A stretch of DNA of 64,000 nt from Reyranella humidisoli (GCF_019039055.1 NZ_JAHOPB010000001.1:2108001-2172000), one strand, 5' to 3'; shown: positions 26,782 through 39,178, counted from the stretch's first letter. Notes: generated by a model not told the origin, from the letters alone. Numbers and translations are program-made.

Positions 26782-27540
26782 CTAGATAATATACCCGCCA
26801 CCCGACGCATCGAGCATCGCGCCGGTGATGAAGGACGACTCGTCCGACAGCAGCCACAGCACCGCCTCGGCGATCTCGGCCGACCGGCCAACGCGACCCA
26901 TGGGAATCGACTTCTCGATGTTGGTGCGAAACGCCGGATCCTTCAGCCGGCCCTCCGTCATCTCGGTCAGCACCATGCCGGGCCGCAGCGAGTTCACGCG
27001 GATGCCCTCGGACGCGACCTCGCGGGCGAAGCCCTTGGTGAAGGCGTCGACCGCGCCTTTGCTCGCGGCATAGGCCGAGGAGCCGAGGCGTCCGCCGAGC
27101 GTCGCCGCCATCGACGAGACGTTGACGATCGCGCCGCCCTTGCCGCCATGTTTCGTCGACATGCGCCGGGCCGCCTCGCGGCAGCACAGCATCAGGCCTG
27201 TGACGTTGGTGGCGAACAGGTTGGCCAGCACCGCGGCGTCGTATTCGTCGACCCGGCCGCGTTTTCCGTTGGTGCCGGCGCTGTTCACCAGATGGGTGAT
27301 CGGCCCCAGCGCCTTCTCGGTCTCCTCGAACAGCCGCACGATGTCGGCCTCGCGCGCCATGTCGCCGGGCAGGGCGATCGCCTTGCCGCCCCTGGCCTCG
27401 ATGTCGGCGACCACGGCCTTCGCTTGGGCGTCGCGGGTCCGGTAGTTGATGGCGATGCGGTAGCCGCGCGTCGCGGCCTGGCGGGCGGTCTCGGCGCCGA
27501 TGCCCGAGGCGCCGCCGGTGATCAGGAGGGTTTTGCTCAT
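26782..27540 (-). CDS. SDR family oxidoreductase
   Basis: This 252-residue NAD(P)-dependent short-chain dehydrogenase has the motifs of the classical group: TGGASGIG (coenzyme), NSAGTNG (the NNAG region), catalytic Ser in VNVSSMAA, and YAASK. The C-terminal stretch SSFITGAMLDASGGGYI matches the usual SDR end. It resembles FabG-like and sugar or glucose-1-dehydrogenase-like enzymes. The substrate is not fixed by sequence. It is divergent from the zinc alcohol dehydrogenase with only about 43 bases between starts, so the two may be co-regulated. Confidence 0.9.
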   Translation of the reverse strand: MSKTLLITGGASGIGAETARQAATRGYRIAINYRTRDAQAKAVVADIEARGGKAIALPGDMAREADIVRLFEETEKALGPITHLVNSAGTNGKRGRVDEYDAAVLANLFATNVTGLMLCCREAARRMSTKHGGKGGAIVNVSSMAATLGGRLGSSAYAASKGAVDAFTKGFAREVASEGIRVNSLRPGMVLTEMTEGRLKDPAFRTNIEKSIPMGRVGRSAEIAEAVLWLLSDESSFITGAMLDASGGGYII

Positions 27541-27583
27541 GGCGCGATGATATAGTGTCGGCAACGCTTCGGGAGGAAAAAGC

Positions 27584-28684
27584 ATGAAGGCCGCCGTTCT
27601 GTTCAAGCCCAACGAGCCACTCCAGGTCGTGGAGTGCGAACTCGACCCGCCCAAGGCGCAGGAAGTGCGCGTGAAGATGAAGGCGTCGGGTGTCTGCCAG
27701 AGCGACTGGCACATCATGAACGGCGACTGGCCCTCGCCGATGCCGATCGTGCCGGGCCACGAGGCGGCGGGCGAGATCCTGGAATGCGGTCCGGGCGTCA
27801 CGACGGTGAAGCCGGGCGACCATGTGATCTTCTCGTTCCGTCCCCATTGCGGGCGCTGCCGCTACTGCACGCAGGGTCGCACGGTGCTCTGCATCGGGCG
27901 CGCGTCGGTGCCGCCGGGCGCGCAGCATGACGGCACGCTGCGGCTGAAGCACAAGGGCGAGGGCATCAACCAGATGGCCCGCATCGGCACCTTCGCGGAG
28001 GAAGTCGTGGTGCCGGAAGAGATGGTGGTGCCGATCCGCAAGGACATGCCGTGGGCTCAGGCGGCGCTGGTCGGTTGCTGCGTTGCGACCGGCGTGGGCG
28101 CGGTGACGCGCCATGCCAAGATCGAAGCGGGCTCGACCGTGCTGGTGATCGGCTGCGGCGGCGTGGGCCTCAACGCGGTGCAGGGCGCGATGCTCTCGGG
28201 CGCCAGCAAGATCATCGCGGCCGACATTCTCGACAACAAGCTCGAGATGGCCAGGACCTTCGGGGCCACGCACACGATCAACACCGCGACCGACAACGAT
28301 CCGGTAAAGAAGGTGAAGGAGATCACCGGCGGGCTGGGCGTCGACTATTCCTTCGACGCGGTGTCGGTCGGCGCCACGCAGGCACTGGCTTTCGACGCGC
28401 TGGCGCCGGGCGGCCACGGCGTCGCGGTCGGCATCTCGGCGGCCACGGTGAAGGCGCAGTATTCGCCGATGATGATGGTGTTCGGCGAGAAGACGATGAG
28501 CGGCACGTTCTACGGCTCGGTTCGCCCCGATCTCGATTTCCCGGTGCTGGTCGATCACTACATGAACAAGCGCCTGAACATCGACGGCCTGATCAGCCGT
28601 ACCTACAAGCTTTCGGAAATCAACGAGGGCTTCAAGCGCATGATGGCGGGCGAGGTCGCACGCGGCGTCGTGGTGTTCGACTGA
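27584..28684 (+). CDS. Zinc-dependent alcohol dehydrogenase (MDR)
   Basis: This 366-residue enzyme has both zinc sites. The catalytic-zinc region starts with SGVCQSDWH and PGHEAAG, and the structural-zinc Cys cluster is CGRCRYCTQGRTVLC. The coenzyme motif is VIGCGGVGLNAVQGA, and AADILDNKLEMAR has an Asp that favours NAD. It looks like a class III-type alcohol dehydrogenase, but the exact substrate (alcohol, aldehyde adduct or S-hydroxymethyl compound) is open. GGGAGG lies close upstream of the ATG. A tiny membrane peptide gene and an acyl-CoA dehydrogenase follow. Confidence 0.92.
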   Translation: MKAAVLFKPNEPLQVVECELDPPKAQEVRVKMKASGVCQSDWHIMNGDWPSPMPIVPGHEAAGEILECGPGVTTVKPGDHVIFSFRPHCGRCRYCTQGRTVLCIGRASVPPGAQHDGTLRLKHKGEGINQMARIGTFAEEVVVPEEMVVPIRKDMPWAQAALVGCCVATGVGAVTRHAKIEAGSTVLVIGCGGVGLNAVQGAMLSGASKIIAADILDNKLEMARTFGATHTINTATDNDPVKKVKEITGGLGVDYSFDAVSVGATQALAFDALAPGGHGVAVGISAATVKAQYSPMMMVFGEKTMSGTFYGSVRPDLDFPVLVDHYMNKRLNIDGLISRTYKLSEINEGFKRMMAGEVARGVVVFD

Positions 28685-28686
28685 TC

Positions 28687-28779
28687 ATGTCTCTTTACGA
28701 AATCCTCGTCTTCGTGGCTCTCGCCGCTGTCGGTGGCTGGGCCTACTACCTGTACCGCCAGGACACGAAGCCCAAGTGA
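28687..28779 (+). CDS. Small single-span membrane protein (30 aa)
   Basis: This 30-codon frame begins 2 bases after the alcohol dehydrogenase stop and ends 1 base before the acyl-CoA dehydrogenase start. The peptide is MSLYEILVFVALAAVGGWAY followed by a short basic tail, YLYRQDTKPK, so it fits a single transmembrane helix with a positive cytoplasmic end. No strong Shine-Dalgarno is seen, and it would rely on coupling to the upstream gene. Its exact fit between two genes supports it being real. Function unknown. Confidence 0.55.
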   Translation: MSLYEILVFVALAAVGGWAYYLYRQDTKPK

Positions 28780-28780
28780 A

Positions 28781-29932
28781 ATGAGCACCCTCGACGAGTT
28801 CGGCCTGACCGACGAGCAGGTCCTGATCCGGCGCAACGTCGCCGAACTGCTGGCCCGCGTGCTGCCGCCGGAGGAGATCCGGCGGCTCGACGAGGAGTCG
28901 GCTTTCCCGCACGCGGCGTTCGATGCGCTGGCGCAAGCGGGCTACATGGCGCTGCCCTACGATCCCGCCTATGGCGGCATGGGCGGCAGCCGCAAGGACC
29001 TCGTCGTGCTGGTCGAGGCGCTGGCGCGTCACTATAGCGGCGCGTCCTCGCTCTATCTGCCGACCGTCGTCTATGGCGGCATGCACCTGCAACTGACGGC
29101 GGGCGAGCATCTGCGACGGCGCTATCTGCCGGAGATCTGCGCCGGCAAGCTGAAGTCGGCGTTCGCATTGTCGGAGCCCGACACCGGCTCCGACGCGTCG
29201 GGCATCAAGACGCGGGCGGTGCGCGACGGCAACGGCTATCGGATCACGGGGCAGAAACTCTACATCAGCGCCGCGCACGTCGCCGACTATTTGATGGTGG
29301 TGGCCAAGACCGACAGCGAGGCGCGGCACAAGGGCGTGACGCTGTTCTGGGTCGATGCGCGCGCGGCCGGTCTCACGATGCAGCCGCTGCCGACGCTGGG
29401 CCGGCGCACGACGCACGCCAACGAGATCTTCTTCGACGGTGTGTTCGTGCCGGCCGACCATGTGATCGGCGAGGAGAATCGCGGCTGGTCCGGCCTGATG
29501 AAGGGTCTGAACCTCGAGCGCTTGTGTCTCGCCGCGCAAGCCTGCGGCAACATGCATTTCGGCATCGAGTACGCCAAGCGCTTCGCCCAGGAGCGCATCC
29601 AGTTCGGCCAGCCGATCTCGAAGTTCCAGGCGATCCAGCACAAGTTCGCCGACATGCGCATCCTGCTGCGCACGACGCAGGCGCTGACCTATCGCCTGGC
29701 CGACATGCTCGATGCCGGTCTCGATCCGGTCGAGGAGACGGCGATCGCCAAGATCCAGGGCACCGACGGCGAGTTCAAGTGCGCCCATCTCGCCATGGAG
29801 ATCATGGGCGGTGCCGGCTACACGATGGCGCACGACATCCAGCGCCTGTTCCGCGACGTCCGCGTGGGCTCGATCGGCGGCGGCACCAACGACATCCAGC
29901 GCAACACCATCGCCAAGATGATGGGCCTCTGA
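28781..29932 (+). CDS. Acyl-CoA dehydrogenase
   Basis: This 383-residue flavoenzyme introduces a trans-2 double bond into acyl-CoA. The N-terminal helical domain is followed by FALSEPDTGSDASGIKT and the beta domain. The C-terminal helical domain has RIQFGQPISKFQAIQHKFADM and AHLAMEIMGGAGYTMAHDIQRLFRD, where family members bind FAD and the CoA ester. I cannot place the catalytic Glu with certainty, so chain-length class is open. The start follows the 30-aa peptide gene by 1 base. The neighbouring alcohol dehydrogenase hints at a short operon for an alcohol-derived acid. Confidence 0.93.
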   Translation: MSTLDEFGLTDEQVLIRRNVAELLARVLPPEEIRRLDEESAFPHAAFDALAQAGYMALPYDPAYGGMGGSRKDLVVLVEALARHYSGASSLYLPTVVYGGMHLQLTAGEHLRRRYLPEICAGKLKSAFALSEPDTGSDASGIKTRAVRDGNGYRITGQKLYISAAHVADYLMVVAKTDSEARHKGVTLFWVDARAAGLTMQPLPTLGRRTTHANEIFFDGVFVPADHVIGEENRGWSGLMKGLNLERLCLAAQACGNMHFGIEYAKRFAQERIQFGQPISKFQAIQHKFADMRILLRTTQALTYRLADMLDAGLDPVEETAIAKIQGTDGEFKCAHLAMEIMGGAGYTMAHDIQRLFRDVRVGSIGGGTNDIQRNTIAKMMGL

Positions 29933-30105
29933 AGTGCGCAAGATCGGTACAGACCTCACCCTGAGGAGGCGCGTAGCGCCGTCTCGAAGGGTGACTTCAG
30001 GAACGAGGTGCGCGTTGCCCACCCTTCGAGACGCGCGCCTGCGGGGCGCTCCTCAGGGTGAGGCTGGTCGTTTGCTTGTGAGCGTGTCTTAGTGCGCAAG
30101 ATCGG
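29933..30105. repeat. Palindromic element (family A) flanked by a 15-bp direct repeat
   Basis: The element core (29954-30063) has outer arms CCTCACCCTGAGGAG and CTCCTCAGGGTGAGG and inner arms GTCTCGAAGGGTG and CACCCTTCGAGAC. A perfect 15-bp direct copy, AGTGCGCAAGATCGG, occurs at 29933-29947 and 30091-30105. The right copy contains the GTG start of the next gene. A related element without such flanks is at 53230-53336. Confidence 0.8.
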
Positions 30106-30430
30106 CGACGCGTCATTCTTTCGCATCGTCGATCGCCTGCTCGAACCCGGCACGTCGCGCGCCCTGAAGACGTCGTGGACCGTCGACGGCGTCGCCTGGC
30201 AGCGCGAGCGGCACTCTTACGCCGGTGCGAGCCACGGCTTCACCGTCGAGGTGACCACGGGGCGCGCCACCGGCGCCGCGCCCTGGACGATGCTCGTGGT
30301 GAAGGAATACTGGCGCTCGGGAACCGGCGAGGAACTGAAGTCTCATCAATGGGCGCATATCGAGACGGGCCGTCGTGCCGATGTCGTGGCCTGGATCGAA
30401 CGGCAGGAGCGGCGGCTGGCGAACGCCTGA
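30092..30430 (+). CDS. Hypothetical protein (112 aa)
   Basis: This small soluble protein starts MRKIGDASFFRIVDRLLEPG and has WTMLVVKEYWRSGTGEELKSHQWAHIETG in the middle. There is no signal or membrane segment. The pattern of Trp, Tyr and charged residues suggests a compact beta-rich domain, but I do not recognise a family. The GTG start lies at the right copy of the 15-bp direct repeat. The left copy lies one base after the upstream stop codon, so this gene may once have been coupled to the acyl-CoA dehydrogenase. Confidence 0.65.
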   Translation: MRKIGDASFFRIVDRLLEPGTSRALKTSWTVDGVAWQRERHSYAGASHGFTVEVTTGRATGAAPWTMLVVKEYWRSGTGEELKSHQWAHIETGRRADVVAWIERQERRLANA

Positions 30431-30604
30431 CGCACCCGCAGCGCGCAACTTTTCAGTCGCGACGAATCACCAACGAGCACAAACAGTGACCATGGGTGCG
30501 GCCGTTTGAATCGCCTTGCGAGCCTTGCCTTGCCGGTCTAAACCCGGTCGCACCTCCGGCGCTGGACCTTGGAATAGCGCCAAAAATTCAAGATTTCGCC
30601 GTAA

Positions 30605-31663
<1,059 letters not shown>

Positions 31664-31704
31664 CAGGCCGCGCCGCCGCCCGCTTGGGTTAGAATGGGCA
31701 GGAA

Positions 31705-32604
31705 ATGGCGATTCGGGACGACTTCGAGGTAGTCGCGGGCCAGGTGCGCACGGTGGTGCAGCGCTTCGCCCTCGGCCTGCTCGTGATCGCCGCCTTCGGC
31801 ATCATGCTGGTCGGCAAGGCCGACACCGTCCTGGTCGAACATGCCCGCGTGCTGGCGCTCGACGTGGCGAGCCCCGTCCTGGAGGCCATCGCCCGGCCGG
31901 CCGCCTATGCCAACCGGGCCATCGCCGATCTCCGTGAATTCGCCTCCCTGCGCGACGAGAACGCCCGTCTGCGCGAGGAGAATGCCCGGCTGCTCGCCTG
32001 GCAGACCGCCGCGCGGCGCCTCGAGAACGAGAATGAGGGCCTGCGCAGCCTTGCCAGGTTCCGAGAGGGACCCGAGGCTTCGTTCATCACCGCCCGCCTC
32101 GTGGGCGACAGCGTCAGCGCCTACATGCGCGGCGCGCTGCTCAATGTCGGCCGCCGGGTCGGCGTGGCGCCGGGGCAGGCGGTCGTTACCGGCGAGGGCC
32201 TGGCCGGCCGCATCGCCGAAGTGGGCGAGAACAGCTCGCGTGTCCTGTTCGTGACTGACGTCAATTCCCGCCTGCCTGTTCTGGTCGAGCGCACGCGCGA
32301 ACGGGCGATCCTGGCCGGCGACAATTCACCCCGGCTTCGCCTCGCCCTGCTGCAAGGCGTCGCGGGCGTTCAGGCCGGCGACCGTATCGTGACCTCCGGC
32401 CATGGCGGCAGCTTTCCGGTCGGTATCCCCGTCGGTGAGGTCGTGGAAACCAGCGAAGGCAGCGTCCGCGTTCGGCCGTTCACCGATTTCTCCCGCCTCG
32501 AATTCGTGCGCGTCGTCGACTACGGCGTGACCGGCCTCGTCGGGGCCGGCGCCCCGCCGCCGCCGGCCGCGCCGCCGGGCGGCACGGCCGTGCGGTCGCG
32601 CTGA
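31705..32604 (+). CDS. mreC: Rod shape-determining protein MreC
   Basis: MreC is a periplasmic scaffold that links MreB filaments to penicillin-binding proteins. The 299-residue protein has an N-terminal membrane anchor (about residues 20-40), a coiled coil with DENARLREENARLLAWQ (about 80-115), and a beta-rich domain with GVAPGQAVVTGEGLAGRIAEVGE. The tail is Pro/Ala-rich. The ATG is at 31705, after AGGAAATGG. Only 1 base separates its stop from the mreD start. Confidence 0.93.
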   Translation: MAIRDDFEVVAGQVRTVVQRFALGLLVIAAFGIMLVGKADTVLVEHARVLALDVASPVLEAIARPAAYANRAIADLREFASLRDENARLREENARLLAWQTAARRLENENEGLRSLARFREGPEASFITARLVGDSVSAYMRGALLNVGRRVGVAPGQAVVTGEGLAGRIAEVGENSSRVLFVTDVNSRLPVLVERTRERAILAGDNSPRLRLALLQGVAGVQAGDRIVTSGHGGSFPVGIPVGEVVETSEGSVRVRPFTDFSRLEFVRVVDYGVTGLVGAGAPPPPAAPPGGTAVRSR

Positions 32605-32605
32605 C

Positions 32606-33178
32606 ATGCGGACCGACGGCACGCTCGCTCTCTTGGACCGCTGGGGCCGCGCCGCGCTTCCCGGCACGGTGCTGCTGTTCTTCGTGCTGCTGACCCTGGC
32701 GCCGCTGCGCGCCCCGTATCTTTCGGACGCGCTGCCGCTGCTGCCGGCGCTGGTGGTCTTCCAGTTCAGCCTGGCGACGCCCGAGCGCCTGCCGGGGCCG
32801 CTGCTGCTGGTCCTGGGCGTCCTGCTCGACCTGCTGCTGGGAGGACCCGGCGCCCCCGTCGGCGTCAGCGCGCTGGGCTTCGTGCTGATCCGCGCGGCCG
32901 TCGTGGCCAACCGCCGCTACCTGGTGGGCGTTCCGTTCCTGTTCCAGTGGATCGGCTTCTGTATCGTCTGCTGGGGCTTCGTGGCGCTGGTCTGGGCCTT
33001 CACGACCCTGTGGACCTGGGCGCCCATCGATCCCGTGCCGGCGATGTTGCAGTATGTGGTGGTGATCGTGATCTACCCCCTGCTGGCCCCGCTGCTCGCG
33101 CGCGTGCGCGCCCGCGACCCGCTGAACATTCCCGAACTGTCCCGCGGCGGCGCGCGGACGGGCGAGACGGCGCTATGA
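32606..33178 (+). CDS. mreD: Rod shape-determining membrane protein MreD
   Basis: This 190-residue integral membrane protein has about five hydrophobic helices, as expected for MreD, which joins MreC to the elongation complex. The helix region LLLVLGVLLDLLLGGPGAPVG, with its Asp, is the recognisable family part. Its stop codon overlaps the mrdA start (ATGA), a coupling that matches the conserved mreCD-mrdA order. Confidence 0.87.
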   Translation: MRTDGTLALLDRWGRAALPGTVLLFFVLLTLAPLRAPYLSDALPLLPALVVFQFSLATPERLPGPLLLVLGVLLDLLLGGPGAPVGVSALGFVLIRAAVVANRRYLVGVPFLFQWIGFCIVCWGFVALVWAFTTLWTWAPIDPVPAMLQYVVVIVIYPLLAPLLARVRARDPLNIPELSRGGARTGETAL

Positions 33179-35070
33179 AGAATTTCCGCAAGGGCGACGG
33201 CGAGCGCAGCGGCCTGTTCACGCGCCGCGCGCTGGTGCTGGGCGGCGCACAGGCGGTGCTGCTGACGGCGCTGGCCGGCCGCCTGTACCAGCTGCAGGTC
33301 GTCGAGACCGACCGGTTCGCCACGATGGCCGAGGAGAACCGCATCAACATGCGGCTGCTGGCGCCGTCGCGCGGCCAGATCTTCGACCGCAGCGGCGTGC
33401 CGCTCGCCGTGAACCGCAACAATTTCCGCGCCATGGCGACGTCGGACCGTGGCCGCGGCGCCGACCTGCTGGTCGAGCGCCTCGACCAGATCTTCAGCCT
33501 GGGCGAGGCTGAGAAGGTCCGCCTGCTGCGCGAGCTGCGCCGCAGCCGCAGCGCGCAGCCCATCGTGGTGCGCGAGAATCTCGGCTGGGAAGAGGTGGCG
33601 CGGCTCGAGTTCAACGCCCCCGACCTGCCCGGCGTGTTCATCGATCTCGGCCAGTCGCGCGACTATCCCGAGGGCGAGCTGATGAGCCACATCGTGGGCT
33701 ACACCGGTCGCGTCGCCGATGAGGATCTCGCTGGCCGCGACGATCCGGTGCTGCAGCTCGCGACCATGCGGTTCGGCAAGAAGGGCGTCGAGCGCTCGCT
33801 CGAGGACAATCTGCGGGGTCGTGCCGGCGCCGTTCAGGTCGAGGTCAACGCCGTCGGTCGCGTCGTTCGCGAACTCGACCGGACGGAGGGCCAGCCCGGC
33901 GCCAACGCGCTGCTGACCATCGACCTCGACATCCAGCGCTTCGCCATGGAGAAGATGAAGGAGCACAAGAGCGGCTCCGTCGTCGTGCTCGACGTCGTCA
34001 CCGGCGACGTGATCGCCATGGTCTCGACACCCGGCTTCGATCCCTCGACCTTCGCGCGCGGCATTACGCAGACCGAATGGCGCGACCTGCTCGATAATCC
34101 CGAGCGGCCCCTCCACAACAAGGCGATCGCCGGCGTCTATCCGCCGGGCTCGACCTACAAGATGGTAACGGCCCTGGCCGCCCTCGAGGCCAAGGTGATC
34201 GACCCGTGGACGCGCCTGCCGTGTGCAGGCTTCCTTGAACTCGGCAACATCAAGTTCCATTGCTGGCTGAAGGGCGGCCACGGCTCGACCAACGTCAGCG
34301 AAGCCATCGCCATGTCGTGCGACTGTTTCTTCTACGAGGCGGCGCGCCGGGCCGGCATCGACCGGGTGAGCGACATGGCCCAGCGCCTGGGCTTCGGCAA
34401 GGTGAGCGAACTCGGCCTGCCGGGCGAGTCCGCCGCCAACCAGCCGACGCGCGCCTGGAAGCAGGAGAAGATGGGCAAGCCGTGGCAGCACGGCGACACG
34501 TTCAACCTCGGCATCGGCCAGGGCTACATGACCGCGACGCCGCTGCAGCTCGCCATCATGACGGCGCGCATCGCCAATGGCGGCTACGAGGTCCAGCCCA
34601 ACCTGCTGCTGGCCAAGGCGACCCCGCGCGAGGAGCTGGTGCCGCCGCCGCCGCGCACCAAGCCGACGGCGCCCTCGCTGCGGCTCAACCCGCAGCATCT
34701 GGCGATCGTGCGGCAGGGCATGTCGGACGTGGTGAACAGCAGCCAGGGCACGGCCAACGCGCTGCGCGTCAAGCAACCCGAATTCACCTATGCCGGCAAG
34801 ACCGGCACCGCGCAGGTCAAGCGCATCACCGAGCGCGAGCGCGAGATGGGCATCACCCAGGCCTCGCTGCCGTGGCATCTGCGCCATCACGCGCTGTTCG
34901 TCTGCTATGGCCCGGTCGACAATCCGCGCTATGCCTGCGCCGTGATCGTCGAGCATGGCCAGGCCGGCGGTGCCACCGCGGGTCCGATCGGCCGCGACGT
35001 GCTGGTCGAGACCATGAAGCGCGACCCGTCGCGCCGCACCGACCGCTTCAAAAAGATGGCGTCGCGATGA
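33175..35070 (+). CDS. mrdA: Penicillin-binding protein 2 (peptidoglycan transpeptidase)
   Basis: PBP2 cross-links peptidoglycan in the elongation complex. The 631-residue protein has an N-terminal membrane anchor (about residues 18-38), the pedestal domain, then the transpeptidase domain with Ser326-x-x-Lys329 (PPGSTYKM), a second motif Ser381-Cys-Asp383 (MSCDCF) and Lys542-Thr-Gly (AGKTGTAQV). The SCD triad deviates from SxN, and Asp at this place is usual in PBP2 proteins. The ATG overlaps the mreD stop and the end overlaps rodA. Confidence 0.95.
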   Translation: MKNFRKGDGERSGLFTRRALVLGGAQAVLLTALAGRLYQLQVVETDRFATMAEENRINMRLLAPSRGQIFDRSGVPLAVNRNNFRAMATSDRGRGADLLVERLDQIFSLGEAEKVRLLRELRRSRSAQPIVVRENLGWEEVARLEFNAPDLPGVFIDLGQSRDYPEGELMSHIVGYTGRVADEDLAGRDDPVLQLATMRFGKKGVERSLEDNLRGRAGAVQVEVNAVGRVVRELDRTEGQPGANALLTIDLDIQRFAMEKMKEHKSGSVVVLDVVTGDVIAMVSTPGFDPSTFARGITQTEWRDLLDNPERPLHNKAIAGVYPPGSTYKMVTALAALEAKVIDPWTRLPCAGFLELGNIKFHCWLKGGHGSTNVSEAIAMSCDCFFYEAARRAGIDRVSDMAQRLGFGKVSELGLPGESAANQPTRAWKQEKMGKPWQHGDTFNLGIGQGYMTATPLQLAIMTARIANGGYEVQPNLLLAKATPREELVPPPPRTKPTAPSLRLNPQHLAIVRQGMSDVVNSSQGTANALRVKQPEFTYAGKTGTAQVKRITEREREMGITQASLPWHLRHHALFVCYGPVDNPRYACAVIVEHGQAGGATAGPIGRDVLVETMKRDPSRRTDRFKKMASR

Positions 35071-36221
35071 GTCTGGCCGCCATGGGTAGCAGCGCGGCGC
35101 TCGACGCGCCGGCGCCGGTCGGCTTCGCCGAGAAGATCTGGCGCATCAACTGGGGCCTCGTGCTGGTGCTGACGGCGATCGCCGGCATCGGCGTGCTGGC
35201 GCTCTATTCGGCGGCCGGCGGAAGGTTCGAGCCGTGGGCGGCGCGTCATGCGGTGCGCTACGGCTCGGCCTTCATCCTGATGCTGGTGGTGGCCCTGATC
35301 CATCCCAAGGTCTGGCTGTCGCTGGCCTGGCCGATCTACATCGTGTCGGTACTGATGCTGGTGGCGGTCGACGTCATCGGCAAGATCGGCATGGGCGCCC
35401 AGCGCTGGCTGGTGATCGGCCCGATGCAGATCCAGCCTTCCGAGATCGCCAAGGTCGCCGTGATACTGGTGATCGCGCGCTACTATCACGGGCTGCGGCG
35501 CGAGCAGGCCTCGCAGTTCGTCTACACGATACCGCCGCTCATCATGATCCTCGTGGTGGTCGGTCTCGTCATGGTCCAGCCCGACCTCGGCACCGCGATG
35601 ATGGTGCTGATGGGCGGCGGGGCGCTCCTGTTCGTGGCGGGGGTGCGGATCTGGATGTTCCTGGCGGCCGGCATCGGCGCGGTGGCCTGCCTGCCGATCG
35701 CCTGGTCGCTGATGCACGACTACCAGAAGAAGCGCGTGCTCACCTTCCTCGATCCCGACCGCGACCCGCTGGGCGCCGGCTACCACATCACCCAGTCGAA
35801 GATCGCCATCGGCTCGGGCGGCATGTTCGGCAAGGGGTTCCTGAAGGGCACGCAGTCGTCGCTCAACTTCCTGCCCGAGAAGCAGACCGATTTCATCTTC
35901 ACGACCTTCGTCGAGGAGTGGGGCATGGCCGGCGCGCTCGTGCTGCTCGGCCTGTTTGCTCTCGTGGTGGTCTGGGGCTTCTCCATCGCCTTCCGCAGCC
36001 AGCATCATTTCGGCCGCCTGCTGGCGCTGGGCGTCACGGCGATGCTGTTCCTCTACGTGTTCATCAACACCGCGATGGTGATGGGCATGCTGCCCGTCGT
36101 CGGCGTCCCGCTGCCGCTGGTCAGCAACGGCGGCACCGCTCTGCTGTCGGTCATGTTCGCCTGCGGACTGCTGATCGGGGTCAACGTCTACCGCGACGCC
36201 CAGCTCCCCCGGACCCGATAG
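35067..36221 (+). CDS. rodA: Peptidoglycan glycosyltransferase RodA
   Basis: RodA is the SEDS-family enzyme that polymerises glycan strands from lipid II together with PBP2. The 384-residue membrane protein shows about ten transmembrane helices. The motifs are GAQRWLVIGPMQIQPSEIAKV, MVQPDLGTAMM and, late, GVPLPLVSNGGTALLSVM. A catalytic Asp in the fourth extracellular loop region (KQTDFIF) fits the SEDS family. The start overlaps the mrdA stop (ATGA). It ends the rod-shape operon. Confidence 0.96.
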   Translation: MSLAAMGSSAALDAPAPVGFAEKIWRINWGLVLVLTAIAGIGVLALYSAAGGRFEPWAARHAVRYGSAFILMLVVALIHPKVWLSLAWPIYIVSVLMLVAVDVIGKIGMGAQRWLVIGPMQIQPSEIAKVAVILVIARYYHGLRREQASQFVYTIPPLIMILVVVGLVMVQPDLGTAMMVLMGGGALLFVAGVRIWMFLAAGIGAVACLPIAWSLMHDYQKKRVLTFLDPDRDPLGAGYHITQSKIAIGSGGMFGKGFLKGTQSSLNFLPEKQTDFIFTTFVEEWGMAGALVLLGLFALVVVWGFSIAFRSQHHFGRLLALGVTAMLFLYVFINTAMVMGMLPVVGVPLPLVSNGGTALLSVMFACGLLIGVNVYRDAQLPRTR

Positions 36222-36254
36222 ACGAACCTGCGAAAAATCCTTCGAACGGGGCTA

Positions 36255-36283
36255 TCGACAAGGCGGAACAGCCTTGGTATAGC
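36255..36283 (+). promoter_or_regulatory. Predicted tRNA-Lys promoter
   Basis: TCGACA (36255-36260) and TATAGC (36278-36283) have a 17-base spacer. The start would be near 36290, about 30 bases before the tRNA. Confidence 0.45.
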
Positions 36284-36319
36284 CGCCGCCTTCCGGGCAA
36301 TGACCCTGCTAGGCAGTGG

Positions 36320-36395
36320 GGGCGCATAGCTCAGTTGGTAGAGCAGCTGACTCTTAATCAGCTTGTCCCAGGTTCGAGCCCTGGTGCGCCCACCA
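36320..36395 (+). tRNA. tRNA-Lys (anticodon CTT)
   Basis: The 76-base gene folds as a standard cloverleaf. The acceptor stem is GGGCGCA (36320-36326) with TGCGCCC (36385-36391), the anticodon stem is GCTGA/TCAGC with loop CTCTTAA (anticodon CTT), and the T-arm loop is TTCGAGC. The CCA end is encoded at 36393-36395. CTT reads AAG codons, the dominant Lys codon in this high-GC genome. Confidence 0.97.
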
Positions 36396-36535
36396 AGCCC
36401 GGTCAATGTTTCCAAGCACTTAGACTATCTGCCCCCAAGGAACATCGCGGGTACGGAATTGGACGTCTCAGAACCGCGTCCAACTCGTGGCAATTTGCAC
36501 GATAGGATCGGCATCAGGGAAGGCTTCCGGCGGCT

Positions 36536-36579
36536 CTTGATCTGGCGCAATGTCGTTTCGACGGCATTGCGTGATCAAG
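36536..36579. promoter_or_regulatory. Long inverted repeat upstream of the P-type ATPase
   Basis: CTTGATC...CGCAATG (36536-36552) is mirrored by CATTGCG...GATCAAG (36565-36579) around a 12-base centre. It lies 92 bases before the ATPase start. This could be a regulator binding site or an RNA hairpin. The rest of the 36396-36670 gap shows no gene I can support. Confidence 0.45.
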
Positions 36580-36670
36580 CGCTCCAGTCCGCTAGGGAGA
36601 GCCTCGTGCATGCGATCGGGATGATGACGAGAGCGGTGCCGACGCTCTTTCGCCCGCGCACCGGCCCGTC

Positions 36671-39178
<2,508 letters not shown>

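Noticed and set aside
36537..36579. FNR-type box (TTGAT-N4-ATCAA) before the P-type ATPase
   Set aside because: The TTGAT and ATCA halves are about 35 bases apart, not 4, so the FNR consensus is not met.
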